A stretch of DNA of 64,000 bases. Origin: Micropterus salmoides. Taxonomy: Eukaryota > Chordata > Actinopteri > Centrarchiformes > Centrarchidae. Position numbers and translations under genes: made by a program. The stretch's first letter is position 1, and every line of letters starts with the position of its first letter. Location: assembly GCF_014851395.1 (NCBI RefSeq), contig NW_024041373.1:22142750-22206749 (forward strand), written 5' to 3'. Below are positions 24,781-34,800 of this stretch, in pieces. Below the pieces are notes generated by a model. That model was given only the letters and a program-made list of their open reading frames with translations, made no database searches and was not told the origin of the DNA.

Positions 24781-25300
24781 CTGTCATAAAATGTATTTAG
24801 TTAGTTTAGCTAACTGACCAATTAACAGTGTATGTATGTAAAATGTAGTCAGCTCATTAGTGTTGGCGTTAACCAGTGGACATGTAATGGTAAATGTTAC
24901 TCAGTTAGCTAACATTAACGTGAACTTAAGCTAGCTAACGCTACATGCCAATTAGTTAACTAGTAAACTATCGTTCCGGCTAAACCGAAAGCAAGAACAT
25001 ATTATCTTTGCTAACGGAGATGCAACATGTACTTTAATGAAGTAAACAACGAACGTGCAAACGTTTGCTATCTATCATGCCCAAGTTCAGGTTAGACGTT
25101 ATTTAAATTTGGCGCTTCACGCTAACGCTAGCAAAGCTAGCCGGCTAAATGGTGCTACAAGCATATTCATGAATGCCACTTTTTCCCGCACGGCAGTAAC
25201 CCCAACTAACCAACTCTACATTTATACCTTTGAAAATGCTCAAATTATTTGTAGGTACTCCGCTGGAAGCAGGTTGTAAATAGTAGGCTGCTTCCTGCAA
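24781..25300 (-). promoter_or_regulatory. putative srbd1 promoter / 5' UTR region
   Basis: Lies directly upstream of the srbd1 start codon. It is rich in TAGC and AACGTTA-type words: GTAACGTTA at ~24614, GTTAGCTAACATTAACG at 24904, TAAGCTAGCTAACGC at 24927 and GCTAACGCTAGC at 25121. The same words cluster at the SLC35A4-MP start region. No TATA box or definite transcription start was seen. A non-coding first exon is probably hidden here. Confidence 0.45.
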
Positions 25301-26785
25301 CAGTATGAGTTCAACCAATGACAACATCCAAAAGTCTTAAAGGGCACAAACATTCACACAACCTTACAGGCAACTTACGCCACTTACTGGACTGGAGTGA
25401 AAGTAGCTAGATCGGCAGTAAAATGGGGAGGGAACCAAAAGGTTTTGATAAATTTTGGTTTCACATAAATCAAGAAGTTTTGAGACTATCCCAATAGTGA
25501 TTTTAAAATCAGCACCAACAGCCCATCCCAGTATGTTCTGTATGTAAATGATCTTCGTCAAGGATATGGGCGGTCACACCAAATATTGATTTGATTTAGA
25601 TTGTCTTCTGTTCACTCACTTTGTATTTTAATTGATAAATATATATTAACATGTCTATTTTTGTAAACACTCTTACTTTACAGCATTTACACCTAAAACA
25701 CCTAAAACCTTTCCACAGTGCATTCAAACCTGATCACAAGGAAGTTGTTTTTGACTTAGGCTACTGTAATTGTATCGCCATTTCCCCCATTGCACTCTCA
25801 CTTCCTTTAATTAGCTGCTGCTTTGCAAACATCAGACTTCCATTGTATCTTCATTTGATGTTACCTTTTTTGTTCCTCAAAAGTCAAATTCAAAACAAAT
25901 AAAAACCTAGATACTTGTCATGGCTCAATGGTTGCATGATACTTTGTTTTGTTTGTCCATATTGTGAGGAGCAGGGCTGTATTCACCAGATGCTTTAAAG
26001 TCTGTCCAGGTAAAAAATTCAAAATATTTAGGAAATGGGAAATGCTATAATTGTGGAAGAGCTACAGCAAAAGAAAATTATTCCGTAGACCTAATGAGTC
26101 TGCAAGGCCCAAAATCTACATATTTGTACATTTGCTAGCCTATTTAGATGTACAGAGTGGTAAGAAGACATGATCACAGCAGCTCTCTAAGTAAAACATG
26201 TTGAAATTTATTTGAAATGTGTATTAAAATATTAATAAAGTCTACCATTTATTCTGTACTCTCCCTGTGTCACTTACTCCTTGGAAAACACTTGATAACT
26301 AAATGCTATGGTCTGCTGGACATTGTTGGACCTAAAAACTGGGTCTTTGGCTGTGTGTCATGGGCAAAAACAAATTCAAGACAGTGATTTAAGGATTTAT
26401 CAATCCTCAACTGCAGTGATTATGAATTTAATTCTAGAGGAACCCACAGTGCAGAAATTGCACTGCAGGTGCAGAAATAATAGTACTTGAAATACAATAA
26501 AAATACTACAAATACCAAAACACTACTATTAATAATAGTAATAGAGTAATTATGTTTTCTATATTAAATCCATAACCCAGGGTACATATATCCAACATGG
26601 TCTCAGTTATTTCTTCTAACACATTTAATTTGTTTCCTAATCATTCTTATCATTATCAAGTTATTTATCTGTCAACAAATATTTCATGAATTATAAATTT
26701 AAACAATATGAAGATATAAAGTATAAAGGCATAATAAACCTCTCAACCAGCTGTTTGGTGCTTGCTAAATAGCTCTATGCTCTGC
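25301..26785. other. intergenic region between srbd1 and cd74
   Basis: About 1.5 kb of AT-rich DNA between two divergent genes. Short open frames are AT-rich and unlike known proteins. No strong repeat or RNA gene recognised. Confidence 0.6.
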
Positions 26786-26826
26786 CCATAGTAACAGATG
26801 ATGCGTCAACATGAAGAACCAATCAG
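26786..26826 (+). promoter_or_regulatory. X1-X2-Y box module of cd74 (MHC class II-type enhancer)
   Basis: CCATAGTAACAGATG (26786-26800) matches the X1 box bound by RFX (CC(T/A)AGNAACNGATG type). ATGCGTCA (26801-26808) is a CRE-like X2 box. AACCAATCAG (26817-26826) is a Y/CCAAT box for NF-Y, in CCAAT orientation on the sense strand. The order and short spacing are those of the SXY module that recruits CIITA at MHC class II and CD74 genes. It lies 320 bases upstream of the cd74 start codon. An S/W box upstream is not clear. Confidence 0.8.
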
Positions 26827-26879
26827 AAATTCGGTCTGGAAAAAAAGCCAGAGAATTTGGTTGTTCGGGTTGTGAGTAT

Positions 26880-26889
26880 GGGTTTCCCC
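26880..26889 (+). promoter_or_regulatory. kappaB-like element
   Basis: GGGTTTCCCC (reverse GGGGAAACCC) is a near match to NF-kappaB sites, about 55 bases downstream of the Y box and near the expected start of cd74 transcription. Confidence 0.25.
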
Positions 26890-27145
26890 GCCTGTTGCTT
26901 TCAGTTCCTTGTCTCTCTTCAGCCTTAAAGGTAAAATCTTCACTGAATTCTGTCATTGATATTTGTGAAACAGACTGACCCCTGACCTGAAATAAGGTAG
27001 GCCTATTATTTCTTTGTGTAGGATTACTGCAAGTGTATGTGTGTGTGTAAGTGTGTGTGTTTTGTGTCAGTAGCATCATATACTGTGCGTTTAAACATTA
27101 ATGTGAATATGAATATATGTCCCACAGGTTTGTGTTTGTGTGAAG

Positions 27146-27228
27146 ATGGCGGACCCCGAGACCCAAAACCAGCCTCTCATCAGAGCTGACAGCCAGCAGA
27201 CAGCTGTCAATATCCCTCCAGGACAAGA
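27146..27228 (+). CDS. cd74: cd74 exon 1 (coding part), cytosolic tail
   Basis: 27 codons plus 2 nt beginning MADPETQNQPLIRADSQQ; donor CAAGA/GTAAGT. The ATG context GAAGATGG is favourable. A CCCACAG just upstream (27121-27127) could be an acceptor for a non-coding leader exon, with a possible donor TTAAAG/GTAAAA near 26930. Confidence 0.93.
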
Positions 27229-30200
27229 GTAAGTGTTGTGTGTGTTCTTGTTATTGCTGTCTTGATGGGATCCCATCACTAGGCCCAAAAAGCTGGTGCC
27301 CACAAAGTTAACCATTTACTGTAAATTACTTCTGGAGACTTTCCTGATGTGCATGTTTTAACCCATTAACTACAAACTTTGTATACAGGTATCCATTTTG
27401 TAATTCAGATTATTTAAATGTATTTTTTGCTAACCAGTCAGCCACTTATTTCCATTTATCTCCATTCAAATCAGTCAGTACACTCTTGAAACTTTGATTT
27501 GACTATGGATTCCATCACAGTGAACAAGTATACGCAGTTTTCTAATCTGTCCACACTTACAAAAACATTACCAAACAACAAACGTTACCAATCTGTATCA
27601 AGTTTCATGTGTCTACTTATTGATTTTTCTATTATACAAAACAATGGGAATTAATGGCTGTGTGAAAAGCCAGGAAAATGCAAAAAAAACCCTCTACATA
27701 ATTAGAAATTGTCAACAGGAATGTAAATTATACGTGGACTTGTAAACTAGGGAATGAAATCCACCAAAACTTGGGTATGGTCCTTTAAATGGTTTGTAAA
27801 TCTAAATTCTATGACTAAAACTCTATGTATCTCTTTGACTATCTTTGACATTTATTTTGTTTTGTTTTCATAAGTAAATAACACTTCAATTAAAAATATA
27901 TTTAATAGCACATTTACAAACAAGACTGCATTTAATGATTTTAGCATCAACTCATTACAGAATGGACACATCAGTTAGCTGAGATTTAAAATTAGTTTCA
28001 GAGAGGACTAATGGGAATTTCCAAAAAAAGGCCTTGGCGTGAACTAGAAAGGGTAAAAGGCAGATCCAAAAAATTCCTCAACTTTCATTTAAGTGTCTGC
28101 TTGGCAACAGCTGATTTTATGAATTGGTGGTGACGTAGTGTCTACAGTACATACCATGGCTCAGGTTCCAGGATAAAAGAATTTCCCTAATTCTCAGGCA
28201 AGGATCAGCCTCCACAATGTCCTCTGCTACCTATCTACCTCGTCTTGTCTGTCTCTCTTCATCTCTTTCTCCCATTATTATTTTTATTTAAAACCTTTTT
28301 TGAAGTCATACAATTAATCAAGAAAGATTCCAGAAGTACTGATCCTTGCACAGTTAAAGTGGCTGATGATTATGCCCCATTCATATTAAAACATCTCCAT
28401 GTCTCTTTTCATTTTCCACTGTCTGCCACTCTTTATTTCTCCTTCTGATTTCCATTTCAGTATGTAAATGTCCAACAAGTCTTCCAAATTAAACATGTTT
28501 CTCATCTCCTCCTTTCTCATCTTGCTCTCCAGTGGCCGCTCCTCCCGGGCCTATAAAGTGGCAGGTATAACCCTGTTGGCCTGTGTCCTGATTGTGGGCC
28601 AGGCGATGATCGCCTACTTCCTCCTCAGCCAGAGGAACGACATCAAGTCTCTGGAGGAGCAGAGCAACAACCTGAAGGCAGAGCTGACGAAGGGAAGATC
28701 TGGTGAGGAGGCCAAATTCACTTCAGATTAGGAGAGATATACTGTACCCTGTTGGCATTTAGCAGAATGTATTTTGCTGCAAAAGTAGGATAAAATTAAT
28801 TTGTCAACAAACTTGTGAGCAACTAGAGAAAGTGTCTGCGGAATCCCCAGCAACCTGTAATATTACTCATTAGATTTATGATAAATAAGTGCTGGGGAAA
28901 GGCAAACCAAATCATGTTCTTCCTCTTTTTTCTTAAGCTAAATGCCATTTGAACCATAAGTGGCTCTGACAATGATCTGATGGGAATTTCCAAAAGTTGC
29001 ATGTGCATCTGGATGGAAGGACAAACATTAAGTCTTATAACAAATTTAAAAAAATGGACAGAATAGCAGGTCAAGCAGTCTCAGGTGAATCTGTGTTGTA
29101 TTGGTCTTTTTTGGCTTGAAGTTCAGAATAGACTGGATTCAAGTTTCCACGTATCTGTGTTGGGGTCACACTTTCATTTCCTCAAAATATCTCTTTTCTC
29201 CTCTACCACTTACACACACTGTTTCTCTTTCTGTCTGTAGTTGCCGTGCCCATGCGGATGCACGTACCCATGAACGCCCTGCCCGAGGTAATGGATGTCT
29301 CAGTGGACGAGGTAAAATTAGGCTGAAATTAATAATTGAGTTTCAAAAATCCCATAATTATATATTGGTTGATTTTTTTTTTTTACACAAATCATTTTTG
29401 TTTCTCTATTGCAATTTTGTTTTTGTTGCAAATTCGCTGATACTGATAAGCTAAGGTCATCTCACAAAGCATCCAAGACATTTTATCAGTCAGTCTCTAG
29501 CCTCTTATGACTGAGGTGCAAGTATATTGTTTGAGTTTAATGCTATGATTAAAAATCCATCTTCATACTGTGACACTAATGTTTTTAACTTGTCCCTCTT
29601 GTGGAATGAAGTCATATTGTTTTCCTCAAGTTTTCTGTTTTGTTTCACTGATTGTGTTGCAGGAGGCTTCCACTGGAGTCCCAGAAAACCCTAGTATGTT
29701 CTTTATATATTTACTGTATTCATCTATGTACATATATCCAATGTATGAATGAATCATTTGCATTCCTCCAATTTTCTGTAAGAAAAGGGTGATTTAACTC
29801 TCCTCTCCTCTCACCAGCCCTTCTGCAGAGCACTGACTGCCAGCTGCAGGCCGCTGGTGTGAAGGCTCTGCCGGTGCCTGGTTTCCGCCCCGCCTGTGAC
29901 GAGCGCGGCCTCTACCTGGCCCAGCAGTGCTTTATGAAGCAATGCTGGTGTGTGAACCCAGCCAACGGGGACCAGATCCCTGGTTCTCTGCGCAACGGAC
30001 CGACCCTTTGCCATACTTCTGTCGCCACTGGTGAGACAAGACAATTGGTCACCAAATACGATTAAGAATAGCTTTTGGTGGTCACCGCACCACACACTGA
30101 AAAAAACAGGAAACATGTTAACATTATGTGTCAGATTTGATTCTTTTTTATGCTGTAATTTATGTAGTAGTTTAAATAAAAACCTGTACTTCAGTCAAGT

Positions 30201-30696
30201 TTAATTTTCCTAACAGTAAATCATTATGAGACCTTGATTTCATGGAAAACATGCTCAATGGCACAAAACAGAAAGCTTTTTCACTAGTACCTAACATTTT
30301 GTGACAGCTTTCCATACTGCACAGTATGCATCTAATCTTGTTTTTGTGTATTAATGTTACTATCTCCACCTAGAAGATTGATTTTCAGTCCTGCTTGTTT
30401 TTTGTAATTAGCAAGATATCTTAAAAAATTAAAAACTCTGATCAGGCAAAGGAACAACAATTTAATTTTGAATTCAACAAGAATATTTGTTAAATACTTT
30501 ATTTAGTTTTGTTGTCTGTCACTGTTTTTACTTTGATGCAGATTTGGATCCAGATGCACATTTAAAAAAATCTAAAACACTAATTATTCACATATTTTGA
30601 AAGCTTGATTTAAGCTACAATGTTGTTGACAGTCAAGTTTCTGTTTTTGTAGGCAGCCTGAGCAAGGTGATGACTATGCCTGATATCGTTGAGTGA
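27146..30696 (+). CDS. cd74: cd74: MHC class II invariant chain with thyroglobulin type-1 domain, no trimerisation domain
   Basis: Exons 27146-27228, 28533-28702, 29241-29311, 29663-29693, 29818-30030 and 30653-30696 join in frame to 203 residues plus stop. The protein is a type II membrane chaperone that binds class II molecules in the ER and sorts them to endosomes. Visible parts: a cytosolic tail with a leucine-type QPLI motif at 9-12; a membrane helix ~37-59 (VAGITLLACVLIVGQAMIAY); a short coiled stretch; a CLIP-like MRMHVPMNALP at 89-99; and a thyroglobulin type-1 domain with cysteines 126, 145, 156, 161, 163 and 183 including CWCV. Typical CD74 has about 70 residues of trimerisation domain between CLIP and the thyroglobulin repeat. 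Here only an 11-residue linker exists. It is divergent from srbd1 and convergent with the microprotein gene. Regulation by RFX/CIITA/NF-Y is inferred from the upstream module. Confidence 0.95.
27229..28532 (+). other. cd74 intron 1
   Basis: 1.3 kb of AT-rich DNA. No exon-like sequence or recognised repeat. The trimerisation-domain exon is not here. Confidence 0.7.
28533..28702 (+). CDS. cd74: cd74 exon 2, transmembrane segment
   Basis: 170 nt. It encodes GRSSRAYKVAGITLLACVLI and on through the membrane helix to a heptad-like luminal stalk (DIKSLEEQSNNLKAEL). Acceptor TTGCTCTCCAG, donor TCTG/GTGAGG. Confidence 0.95.
29241..29311 (+). CDS. cd74: cd74 exon 3, CLIP-like region
   Basis: 71 nt encoding AVPMRMHVPMNALPEVMDVS and then VDE. 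The MRMxxPM core parallels human CLIP (MRMATPLLM). Acceptor CTGTCTGTAG, donor GAG/GTAAAA. Confidence 0.95.
29663..29693 (+). CDS. cd74: cd74 exon 4, 31-nt micro-exon
   Basis: Encodes EASTGVPENP plus one base. Acceptor GTGTTGCAG, donor CCTA/GTATGT. It bridges CLIP directly to the thyroglobulin exon, and the phases (0 in, 1 out) are required to keep the frame. Confidence 0.85.
29818..30030 (+). CDS. cd74: cd74 exon 5, thyroglobulin type-1 domain
   Basis: 213 nt encoding a complete thyroglobulin type-1 repeat: TDCQLQ, FRPACDERG, QQCFMKQCWCV and LCH supply six cysteines. Such domains in CD74 and the p41 isoform can inhibit cysteine cathepsins. Acceptor CTCTCACCAG, donor CACTG/GTGAGA. Confidence 0.96.
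30653..30696 (+). CDS. cd74: cd74 exon 6, C-terminus and stop
   Basis: Encodes GSLSKVMTMPDIVE and TGA. The exon appears to end at a second strong donor (ACTGTG/GTGAGTATG at 30703), implying a further 3' UTR exon, perhaps starting after AACTGAAG near 30934. Confidence 0.9.
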
Positions 30697-30703
30697 TACT
30701 GTG

Positions 30704-31605
30704 GTGAGTATGCAAATGGTGTTCCTCTGATTCACTATATAGGTATTCATATAAAAAATATCTGTGAGCAGTACTGTATGTCTCAATGCAGTTTAATTCA
30801 GTCCAATTAAAAATGTTGAATATTTAAATACATTTAGAATGTTTTTAAAGGGAAACTTCTTTATATTGCTGCTAAAATGTTGAATTAACTGCTTTTTTTC
30901 CCATCATCTGTTTTGTTTCTTGGGTAACTGAAGCTGGTGAAATCTCCTCCAAAGACCAGCAACGGTTCAACTTGAAATCATGACTTTGCTACAACTTTGT
31001 CAACTTATAATCACCATCGTATTATATAGTGCTCAAGGCAATCTTACAATATTATAACCATTTATCTGCTTGCTATCAGCTTATTGGAACTCATCTGCAA
31101 CCAATAAATAGAGAGCTGACTTTTTGTATTGATTATATATCATCTTTCAGTTTTTTTAAATGGCTGGTAAAAGTTAGGGATTTGTTTTACAGACTTAATG
31201 TTGTTTTATTCAGTTTTTTCCCCATGTTCGTTTGCTAACAAGAACCAATTTTCTACGATAGGAACTTTGTAAAGAGCAGAAAAAAATAGAATTAACAGCA
31301 TGGACTAAGGGGAAATATACAATGGAGTGTGGGCAGAATTCTTAATAAATTATTAAACTATTTAATATATTTTTATGAAGAACAAATGTTTGGAAACATG
31401 TAAATGAAAACAATCTGTCCACTGCCCCTTTACATTAATTTAAAGAAATTCATTGTGGTCACTTGAATTTTGAATGTTTGGCTAACGTTATGGGGATGAA
31501 ATAATTTTTTTTTTTTAATAAAACACTGAAACATCACAGGACCAGGAATGTTTTGAGACAATTGTACACTGTATTGTCCCCATTTATTTGAACAACCCAA
31601 ATAAA
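30704..31605 (+). other. cd74 3' UTR region with several polyadenylation signals
   Basis: AATAAA occurs at 31103, 31344, 31516 and 31600 on the plus strand. A minus-strand AATAAA (TTTATT at ~31583) overlaps the last of these, so the convergent gene may end in the same place. Confidence 0.5.
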
Positions 31606-33037
31606 TTCTTAAAGACAGTTTTGTGGTTTTCTTTTACAACATCACAATGGAATTTCAAACTGTTAAGTTGAATGTTGAATACTTCTGCATTGATGATGAC
31701 GAGACAGTTAGCCAGTTAATCAAAGCACCATCAATGGACCCGTCATATTCTATATTCCAGAGTAAATTAAGTTTTAAAGAAAGGTATTACTTATAAAACA
31801 AGAGAAAACATGCAAAAACATAATAGATAGCAATTGAAGAGCATGCAGTACGAAGACAGCAACACAATGATTGTCAATAGGCACAAGTTGTTCCTGGTTT
31901 CCAGTTACCAAACACATAGCACACACTGTTTTATAATACACTTTCTAGTTAAAGTAAAAACTAAAATGAACATGACCTCAATCTGAATTCAAATATGTTT
32001 GACCCCCCCCCCCCCCCAAATCATTGATTTCTGTGGAACAAAATAAAGTTGCTTTAAATTCCTACAATTCATACAAGTGCAAAAGATCAACTAGTTTCCA
32101 GCATATGAAATAGGCAGTCAAATCCCACCAGGAAAGGCTATTGCACACATGGCATGAGATGATAATAAAGTCCAGACCAGAGTAGGCACTCTAATATATA
32201 TATTACATAAAATACTTAAACACACACTTCCCTGTTTTGTTAAAACACCCAAGTGCAATTTTTAAAAACATTTAAGCAAAGTTAAAGTTCACTTTGGCAT
32301 ACATTTTCATTTGATAGGCTACCAGCTCTTGCAGACTGGAGTCTGAAATACATTTTCAGCAGTGTGAGGTGGAATATATAGAGAAATATTACATACATTT
32401 CCAGGAATACTTTTCCTTATGTTTGAACAGTGTGTAACTTCTGGAGTCATTTTTACTTATTATACGGTTTATAAAATTCTCAAAAGCGTACCTTAAGTTA
32501 TTATTCATGACTATAAATAGTTATGACTGTAATTTAAAAACAAAAGTGTTTACCAAGTGAAAAATTGACCTATAATCACATTAAGGGGTGTGCTGTGCCT
32601 GCAAAGACACATCACACCACACCACATACTTTGCTCTGACACCTGCAAAAAATGTGAAAACTAACAAGACCCATGAAGGGTTTTGATAGGTTTACACCGA
32701 AGAGCACCATGAGATGTGAGCTGAGACAGTTTTTACATGCTCTATCATCCCCTGAGCAAACATAGTGCATATTCGTTAAGGCTGCTATAATTGAATTTCT
32801 GACCACTAGAGGGCAGAGGACAACAAAGAAGACGACACATTTTGGGATGTTGGCATAGGGTCGAGGTCAGAAAAATTATAGCCGCTATAATGATTCTACT
32901 ATAGTAACAGTTTCTATGTTAGAATTTGTGACTACTGAAAAGTTTTTAGCTTTTGATATACATATCTGTTCCCGTATGCAGCTGAACTGGCGCCCTCTTC
33001 TTGTAGATGTCTCTCTTCCTCCTTTCTTTTCTTTCTC
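31606..33037. other. convergent region between cd74 and the microprotein gene; no SLC35A4 frame
   Basis: 1.4 kb, AT-rich, with a C15 run at 32003-32017. On the minus strand, where SLC35A4 would follow the microprotein stop, the longest open frame is 64 codons and unlike a transporter. It is likely the 3' UTR of the microprotein mRNA plus spacer. Confidence 0.7.
32801..32820 (+). promoter_or_regulatory. strong CTCF-like motif
   Basis: GACCACTAGAGGGCAGAGG matches the full CTCF core CCA(C/G)(C/T)AG(A/G)GGGC(A/G). It lies between cd74 and SLC35A4-MP. Confidence 0.55.
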
Positions 33038-33235
33038 TTATTTGTTACCTCCTCTCAGATTGCGTATGTAGTCTTTGACGGTTTTTTCAATGTCAGGAAC
33101 AGCATAATTTTGTGCTGCATAGATTCCTGTACAGGTTCCTACAGCAACACCCATCAATGCTGAAGAGCGTAGCCTTGCAACAACGTACCCGGCCAAAAAA
33201 CCCTTCAGGAAAGGAGAACCCAGCAGACTGCCTCC
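33038..33235 (-). CDS. SLC35A4-MP: SLC35A4-MP exon 3, membrane segment and stop
   Basis: 65 codons plus TAA. Begins GGSLLGSPFLKGFLAGYVVA and ends IEKTVKDYIRNLRGGNK. Acceptor TTCCTTCTTAG. Confidence 0.95.
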   Translation of the reverse strand, partial: GGSLLGSPFLKGFLAGYVVARLRSSALMGVAVGTCTGIYAAQNYAVPDIEKTVKDYIRNLRGGNK

Positions 33236-34296
33236 CTAAGAAGGAAAGGACAGGAGAGATTAGACCTGTTACTGTACATGATTGTCTGACCACTGGTTTT
33301 ATATCTGCATACAATCAGTTTTCACATGTGTTAGTAAATGCCTGCCCTGTATAAATAATTCAAGGCAGCCTTACTGGAGGAACCCCAGCCTGTATCTCAT
33401 CCTCCACCCTTTTCTGAATGTCTTCCAGCTGGTCCTTGAGCTCCACCAGGTCCTTGAGTTGGCCCAGAGGACTCTGCACACATGCATGAATACACAAAAA
33501 GACAAAACAAACAACAGGTCAGTGTCACTGACCAGGGTTTCCTAACACTGTCACTTGTGTATTATGACAAAAACTAGCAGAACAATGACAGCTCCGAAAT
33601 AAGTGTATGGTTGTTTCACATTGAAGTCCAAGAACAATTAAGGTCAATGTCAGTTCTTAGTCTTTGCAAATAATATTTTGCTGGGTAACGTTAGCATCGA
33701 TGGAGAAGTTTGAAACAGACGACTCTACTTTTGTTTGTGATGTGAAGTATCTTGAGGGTATGGACCAAACCTGTCCCCCACTTGACATTAGAAACAAATC
33801 TTCCCCAGTAATGGATTATATATAGGATGGTGACAATGTCTTTCTGAAAGAGGGACCTAAGTTAATCCTTCTAGCATCAAGGTAAGCAAACGTTACCGCT
33901 GGTCTCATTATCAAAGTTCTTACCAAGTTAGCTAACGTTAGCTAGACAGTAAGTACTCTAATGTAACGTTACATTACCAGTTAACCATCAGTTTAATGTT
34001 TGATGCGTTCCTATCACTGTAACGTTAAATCTATTTAAAACGACCCAAACAAATCTAGCTTAATTAAGATAACTACTTAGCTTAACGCTAACTAAGCTAA
34101 GCTAACCAACACCAAATTGCTACGTTATGATAGCTTGCGAACTGTATTACTTCATCATCTAACGTTAGCAGCTAACGCTAATTGTTGACTGTTAATGACA
34201 ATGTAAGTTAGGCGGGCTGTTATAATAATACAGTAACGTGTCTTCAATGTTCAGTTAGCATATTAAGTTGAGAACACCGACCTTGTCATTTGCCAT
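33038..34296 (-). CDS. SLC35A4-MP: orthologue of the SLC35A4 upstream-ORF microprotein (SLC35A4-MP), 103 residues
   Basis: Exons 34282-34296 (MANDK), 33375-33473 and 33038-33235 join in phase 0 to 103 residues, the same length as the human protein. Identity is clear in the third exon: LLGSPFLKGFLAGYVVARLR and VGTCTGIYAAQNYAVP match the human SLC35A4 uORF product almost residue for residue. Domains seen: a charged, probably coiled-coil stretch (~9-35, KDLVELKDQLEDIQKRVEDE), a small-residue hydrophobic segment (~50-80, Gly/Ala-rich) that fits a membrane span, and a basic C-terminus (RGGNK). In mammals the protein is translated from the 5' part of SLC35A4 mRNA and is reported in the mitochondrial inner membrane. 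Here it appears to be a gene on its own. Start chosen: the only ATG in the exon, giving MANDK like human MADDK. Confidence 0.93.
33375..33473 (-). CDS. SLC35A4-MP: SLC35A4-MP exon 2, coiled-coil region
   Basis: 33 codons: SPLGQLKDLVELKDQLEDIQ and then KRVEDEIQAGVPP. Acceptor GTGTGCAG, donor CCA/GTAAGG. Matches the human LKDL..LKNQLE..QRRVEDE segment. Confidence 0.92.
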
Positions 34297-34330
34297 AGTT
34301 TCACTTATGTTGTGTTGAAACGTCGCTCTT
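33880..34330 (-). promoter_or_regulatory. AACGTTA/TAGC-rich start region of SLC35A4-MP
   Basis: Dense GCTAACGTTAGC-type words (GCTAACGTTAGCTAG ~33930, TAATGTAACGTTACATTA palindrome ~33959, AACGTTAGCAGCTAACGC ~34160). They lie in intron 1 and around exon 1. Similar words cluster at the srbd1 start. Confidence 0.4.
34282..34296 (-). CDS. SLC35A4-MP: SLC35A4-MP exon 1 (coding part)
   Basis: Five codons, ATGGCAAATGACAAG, before donor GTCGGT. Too short to stand alone, but the MANDK start, correct phase and conserved position support it. Confidence 0.85.
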
Positions 34331-34396
34331 CTTCTCTTTCATGTGGCTTTGTTGAAAATGGGCCTTACTGCCCTCCACTGGTTACTCACAGACCCG

Positions 34397-34800
34397 ACCT
34401 AAGGTTTTACAGTTTTATCGTAATTAATAATAATAAATAATAATAACAATCTTTATTTATACATAATTTTTAAAACCAACTTTACAAAGTGCTTTACAAG
34501 AATCAAATACAAACTAACTATCGCTTAGTTACTTTCATTAAGGCAGAATAAAGATGAAGAAACTTTCAAAAGAATGTATACTTATAATAATAATAATCAT
34601 AATAATAAACTTTATTTATACAGCACTTATCAAATGCTACGTGGTTGAACACAAATTATAAACATTTTAAAACAGAGGCAAATTATATCAAGCTATTTAA
34701 AATATAAAGTAAAGTATGTCTGGAGAAGTGATGTCACCAATCCTGCAAGCCTCAGGTTCCCAGGCAGGGCGTTCCAGAGCTGAGGGGCTCTGACTTCGAC
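34397..34800. repeat. tandem LINE/SINE 3'-tail fragments with (TAA)n
   Basis: Two copies of a TTTATTTATACA-type motif with AAAGTGCTTTACA or CAGCACTTATCAA words, each next to TAATAATAA runs, and a CCAGGCAGGGCGTTCCAGAG stretch. Typical teleost LINE-derived tails. Confidence 0.55.
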
